From: Sporolactobacillus mangiferae
GTDB lineage: Bacteria; Bacillota; Bacilli; Bacillales; Sporolactobacillaceae
Direction: 5' to 3'
NCBI RefSeq assembly: GCF_023336505.1
Contig: NZ_JAMAST010000015.1
Span: 1 to 59,248 of the forward strand
DNA: 59,248 bases
The translations under genes were made by a program, and so were the position numbers. Shown piece by piece: positions 54,885 to 59,248 of the stretch. Position 1 is the first letter of the stretch. Every line of letters begins with the position of its first letter. Under the pieces are notes generated by a model. It had not been told where the DNA came from, searched no databases, and saw only the letters and a program-made list of their open reading frames with translations.

Positions 54885-55758
54885 TAGAATACGCTTAAAT
54901 CGGATGCAGTTTTATGGTTACCACGGCGTCTTGCCCGAGGAGAGGAAACTGGGTCAGCTTTTTGCTGTCGATCTGGAATTGAGCTGCGATTTGTATCAGG
55001 CCGGGACAACCGATCAGCTTGATCAAACGGTGAATTACGCTGCTGTTTTTGATCAGGTGAAAGAAATTGTCGAGGGACCTCCGTTTATGCTCATTGAGGC
55101 ACTGGCGGAAAACATTGCAGAGCGTGTCTTGATCAGCTTTTCAAAAGTAACGAAATGCCTGGTCAAAGTCATGAAACCGAATCCACCGATTGCGGGTCAT
55201 TATGAATCAGTTTCCGTAGAAATTGAGCGTTCCCGAACGACCGCTTATCTGGGACTTGGATCAAATATTGGCAATCGGGAAAGTTATCTGGAACGTGCGC
55301 TCGAGGCGTTGCAAGCGGAACAAAAGATTAGAGTAGTGCATTGCTCGTCCATATATGAAACGGAGCCTTATGGCCCGGTCCGGCAACCTGATTTTTTAAA
55401 TATGGTCGCGCAGGTTGAAACGTTCTTTCCCCCGCTTCCTTTCTTGAGAAAACTGCAGGAGATTGAGACTGCGCTGAGCCGGGCGAGGGAAGTGCATTGG
55501 GGACCGAGAACGATTGATCTTGATCTTTTAGTTTTTGGTCAAAAGGTGACCTGCTCTGAAGCGTTGTCACTGCCCCATCCGGAAATTGCGCGTCGTGCAT
55601 TTGTCCTCAAACCGCTTGTTGAGATTGCGCCTCATTTGGTCGTTCCGGGTCTCCATCGATCAGTCATGGATTTGTGGCAAAATCTCAATGGGGGAGAGGA
55701 TGTGCAATTATGGAGAACGAACAATGGGGGAGGAAAATTCGGGCTTTTCGAAAATTAA
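54877..55758 (+). CDS. folBK: Bifunctional dihydroneopterin aldolase / HPPK (FolB-FolK fusion)
   Basis: 293 residues from TTG 54877 (GGGAGG six bases upstream). Residues 1-118 are FolB: MQFYGYHGVLPEERKLGQLF, NYAAVFDQV, LIEALAENIAERVL, and KPNPPIAGHYESVSVEI. Residues 122-290 are FolK: AYLGLGSNIGNRESYLERAL, YETEPYG, DFLNMVAQVET, RVHWGPRTIDLDLL-type (REVHWGPRTIDLDLLVFG) and LPHPEIARRAFVLKPL. The two enzymes catalyse successive folate steps. They are separate genes in B. subtilis; here the frame is continuous with almost no linker. Confidence 0.94.
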   Translation: MADRIRLNRMQFYGYHGVLPEERKLGQLFAVDLELSCDLYQAGTTDQLDQTVNYAAVFDQVKEIVEGPPFMLIEALAENIAERVLISFSKVTKCLVKVMKPNPPIAGHYESVSVEIERSRTTAYLGLGSNIGNRESYLERALEALQAEQKIRVVHCSSIYETEPYGPVRQPDFLNMVAQVETFFPPLPFLRKLQEIETALSRAREVHWGPRTIDLDLLVFGQKVTCSEALSLPHPEIARRAFVLKPLVEIAPHLVVPGLHRSVMDLWQNLNGGEDVQLWRTNNGGGKFGLFEN

Positions 55759-55928
55759 AAGGATACACTCAGGCCGCACTTGCTAAGGAATTAGGCATTT
55801 CTCTGACACTTTTGGGAGAAATTGAAAGAGAAAGCCGGGAGCCCGAAGCAGAACTTGTGATCAAAATTTGTGATACGCTGGGAATAACCCTTCAGGAAAT
55901 GAAGGAATTAACGATGAAGAAGGGATAA
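55710..55928 (+). CDS. yazB: Small Xre-type helix-turn-helix protein (YazB)
   Basis: 72 residues from ATG 55710 (GGGGGAGAGG ten bases upstream), overlapping folBK by 49 bases in another frame. [35 protein letters not shown] and [10 protein letters not shown] form an Xre/Cro HTH covering nearly the whole protein. B. subtilis YazB (69) occupies the same folK-dusB position. It is a likely DNA-binding regulator with unknown targets. Confidence 0.92.
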   Translation: MENEQWGRKIRAFRKLKGYTQAALAKELGISLTLLGEIERESREPEAELVIKICDTLGITLQEMKELTMKKG

Positions 55929-55932
55929 TTTG

Positions 55933-56925
55933 ATGCTAAAGATCGGTTCAATTGAAATGAAAAATCGAGTCGTGCTCGCACCGATGGCCGGCGTCTGCAA
56001 CTCAGCGTTCCGTTTGATCGCCAAACGCTTTGGCACGGGTCTTGTCTGTGCCGAAATGGTTTCTGACCGCGGCATCATTCATCATAATCAGCGGACTTTG
56101 GATATGCTTTACATTGACGAACGTGAGAAACCGCTCAGCCTGCAGATCTTTGGTGGTTCCAAAGAAACACTTGTTCAGGCTGCAAAATATGTGGATCAGC
56201 ATACGAATGCGGATATCATTGACATAAACATGGGGTGCCCGGTACCGAAAGTAACAAAATGTGATGCCGGTTCACGATGGCTGCTTGATCCGGACAAGAT
56301 ATATGAAATGGTTGCGGCGGTAGTTGATGCGGTAGAAAAACCGGTAACCGTTAAAATGCGCAAAGGCTGGGACGACGATCATATCTATGCTGTGCGTAAC
56401 GCTCAGGCGGTTGAGTGTGCGGGTGGGAGCGCGGTAGCCATTCACGGTCGTACCCGCGTGCAGATGTATGAAGGCCGTGCGGACTGGGAGATCATTCGTC
56501 GGGTTAAAGAGTCCGTAAGCATTCCGGTGATTGGCAATGGAGATATTCGGACACCGATGGACGCGAAGCGGTTGCTTGATGAAACCGGGGTAGATGGTGT
56601 CATGATTGGTCGTGCCGCGCTGGGTAACCCATGGCTGCTCTATCGGACAGTAAAATACTTGGAGAGCGGCGTGTTGCCTCCGGAACCGACGGCAAAGGAA
56701 AAAGCGGAGGTCTGCCTGATCCACTTCGATCAACTGGCGAAACTGAAGGGTGAACACATTGCGTCGCTTGAAATGCGCAAACATGCTGCGTGGTATATGA
56801 AAGGACTGCGCGGCGGCAATGAGGTGCGCAAGCAGATTAATCAGTGTGGGACAGCCGCTGAGCTGCGGCAGATTCTTATTGATTTCAGGGATCGGCTGTC
56901 GTATGATTTACCGGTAACGGTCTGA
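55933..56925 (+). CDS. dusB: tRNA-dihydrouridine synthase (DusB/YacF)
   Basis: 330 residues from ATG 55933; a TTG at 55930 is possible. TIM-barrel flavoprotein: [17 protein letters not shown], catalytic Cys in [43 protein letters not shown] and [14 protein letters not shown]. It reduces uridines in tRNA D-loops. The stop is followed within two bases by the -35 of the next promoter. Confidence 0.96.
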   Translation: MLKIGSIEMKNRVVLAPMAGVCNSAFRLIAKRFGTGLVCAEMVSDRGIIHHNQRTLDMLYIDEREKPLSLQIFGGSKETLVQAAKYVDQHTNADIIDINMGCPVPKVTKCDAGSRWLLDPDKIYEMVAAVVDAVEKPVTVKMRKGWDDDHIYAVRNAQAVECAGGSAVAIHGRTRVQMYEGRADWEIIRRVKESVSIPVIGNGDIRTPMDAKRLLDETGVDGVMIGRAALGNPWLLYRTVKYLESGVLPPEPTAKEKAEVCLIHFDQLAKLKGEHIASLEMRKHAAWYMKGLRGGNEVRKQINQCGTAAELRQILIDFRDRLSYDLPVTV

Positions 56926-56927
56926 GG

Positions 56928-56956
56928 TTGACAGTCATTTTTTAATTCTCTATAAT
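56928..56956 (+). promoter_or_regulatory. Perfect-consensus sigma-A promoter between dusB and lysS
   Basis: TTGACA (56928-56933), 17-base spacer, TATAAT (56951-56956); start expected near 56963. Confidence 0.9.
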
Positions 56957-56970
56957 TCGATTAGATATCC

Positions 56971-57001
56971 AAACTGCCGGTGGTATTACTGGCAGTTTTC
57001 T

Positions 57002-57003
<2 letters not shown>
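56971..57003 (+). terminator. Hairpin with T-rich tail just downstream of the lysS promoter
   Basis: AAACTGCC (56971-56978) pairs with GGCAGTTT (56991-56998), followed by TCTTT. It may end dusB transcription, or act on transcripts from the promoter beginning only a few bases upstream. Confidence 0.75.
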
Positions 57004-58649
<1,646 letters not shown>

Positions 58650-58667
58650 TAAAAATAATTCGATTTA

Positions 58668-58696
58668 GTCTGCATGCGATGTGCAGACATTTTTTA
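58668..58696 (+). terminator. Terminator after lysS
   Basis: GTCTGCA (58668-58674) pairs with TGCAGAC (58682-58688), then a T run. Confidence 0.9.
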
Positions 58697-58724
58697 TACG
58701 CTTAAATTTGCAATTTAAGCGTAT
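58696..58724. repeat. Perfect 13-bp inverted repeat, similar to the IS30-like end after spoVT
   Basis: ATACGCTTAAATT (58696-58708) and AATTTAAGCGTAT (58712-58724) flank a three-base loop. The sequence from the T run to the AAAGG at 58740 lines up with that after the spoVT terminator (36933-36985). Confidence 0.6.
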
Positions 58725-58802
58725 TACTTTAGAAGAAAGGAGATGTCTCAAAAAAATCTATTGACGATGGGATATCCTTTAAAATATGTGCGTTTTGGAA
58801 TT

Positions 58803-58925
58803 TAGTGCGCGGGTGGCGGACTCCTGTGAAGCGTTTCTTCTGATCGCAAGTCAAAGGGGCCCCCGCACCGCTGCAGGATCGTCCACGGTCGTCTCTGTTG
58901 ATGCGGGCGGAGCGCAGTATAAGTT
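58803..58925. repeat. GC-rich intergenic repeat family B, copy B4
   Basis: CTGATCGCAAGTCAAAGG and the GCCCC run match B1. No gene is supported in 58650-59248 apart from promoters. Confidence 0.5.
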
Positions 58926-59036
58926 GATACCCTTTTGGGGCAGCTTCTTCCTGTATGGCGGATTTGTGGTAAATGATTAAAACGGTGCAGAGAAATAATT
59001 GAGAAAGTGAGCGGCAATTCATCTACTGCTATATTA

Positions 59037-59218
59037 TTGACAAATGAGAAATATGCTGATAATATTCTTTTGTTACCGGTTAAATAGTCAATTGTATTGA
59101 CATGCAGTTCCGGTTTATGTATAGTAAATAATATCGTTTTTGATTTTGAACACTTTTTATTGAGCACTTGATTTTTTGTGGACTACCTGTTGACATGTGA
59201 TTGATTACTTGATAAAAT
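59037..59218 (+). promoter_or_regulatory. Three tandem sigma-A promoters, probable rRNA operon promoter region
   Basis: P1 TTGACA (59037)-N17-TAATAT (59060-59065); P2 TTGACA (59097)-N17-TATAGT (59120-59125); P3 TTGACA (59190)-N17-TAAAAT (59213-59218). All have perfect -35 boxes and 17-base spacers. Stacked strong promoters after lysS are the arrangement of Bacillus rrn operons; the rRNA genes would lie past the window end. Confidence 0.75.
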
Positions 59219-59248
59219 GTTCAAGTCGCTTCAGAAACGACAGCGAAG

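Noticed and set aside
58786-58980. 64-codon frame after lysS
   Set aside because: Lies in repeat copy B4 with no ribosome site or similarity.

Overview
The window is the origin-proximal block of an endospore-forming Bacillales (Firmicutes) chromosome of moderate GC. Its gene order follows Bacillus subtilis from csfB/gin through yaaO-tmk-darA-yaaR-holB-ricT-yabA-yabB-yazA-rsmI, metS-tatD-rnmV-ksgA-yabG-veg-sspF-ispE-purR-spoVG-glmU-prs-ctc-pth-mfd-spoVT-yabM, rqcP-yabP-yabQ-divIC-yabR-spoIIE-yabS-yabT-tilS-hpt-ftsH-coaX-hslO-cysK, and folP-folBK-yazB-dusB-lysS. All recognised genes are on the + strand. Many spore genes (gin, yabG, sspF, spoVG, spoVT, yabP, yabQ, spoIIE, yabS, yabT) show a sporulating Bacillus relative. 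Sporolactobacillaceae is possible, but that is a guess.

Layout. 1-5.0 kb: a heterodimeric ABC exporter pair with a palindromic operator candidate, then a MurG-type glycosyltransferase. 5.0-5.6 kb: gin (sigma-G inhibitor) with a good sigma-F promoter match. 5.7-12 kb: an accessory island with two tandem ComP-like sensor kinases, a ComA-like regulator, a VanZ-like membrane protein preceded by ComA-box-like palindromes, repeats and a 54-residue membrane protein. 12-19.2 kb: nucleotide, replication and translation housekeeping cluster. 19.6-31.8 kb: metS to ctc. 32-41.4 kb: pth, mfd, spoVT, yabM, HU, rqcP and the spore/division cluster. 41.8-50.4 kb: spoIIE to ftsH. 50.4-58.6 kb: coaX, hslO, cysK, folate genes, dusB, lysS. 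58.7-59.25 kb: three tandem consensus sigma-A promoters that run off the end and very probably belong to a ribosomal RNA operon.

Departures from the B. subtilis template: glmU stops about 90-100 codons early and lacks the acetyltransferase active site; abrB, yabE, ridA/yabJ, fin/yabK, mazG/yabN and pabB-pabA-pabC are absent from their usual places; an HU gene sits where mazG is expected; folB and folK are fused. Two families of intergenic repeats are scattered through the window. A hairpin-rich family of about 100 bp sits again and again directly after transcription terminators. A GC-rich family lies near it at several of the same junctions. An IS30-type transposase remnant follows spoVT.

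How the genes work together: much of the window supplies translation (metS, lysS, rsmI, ksgA, rnmV, pth, tilS, dusB, ctc, rqcP), nucleotide and PRPP metabolism (tmk, prs, purR, hpt), replication and repair (holB, yabA, mfd), cell-envelope precursors (glmU, ispE, murG-like, yabM) and stage-specific sporulation control. All calls rest on reading the sequence and memory of the families; no searches were run.
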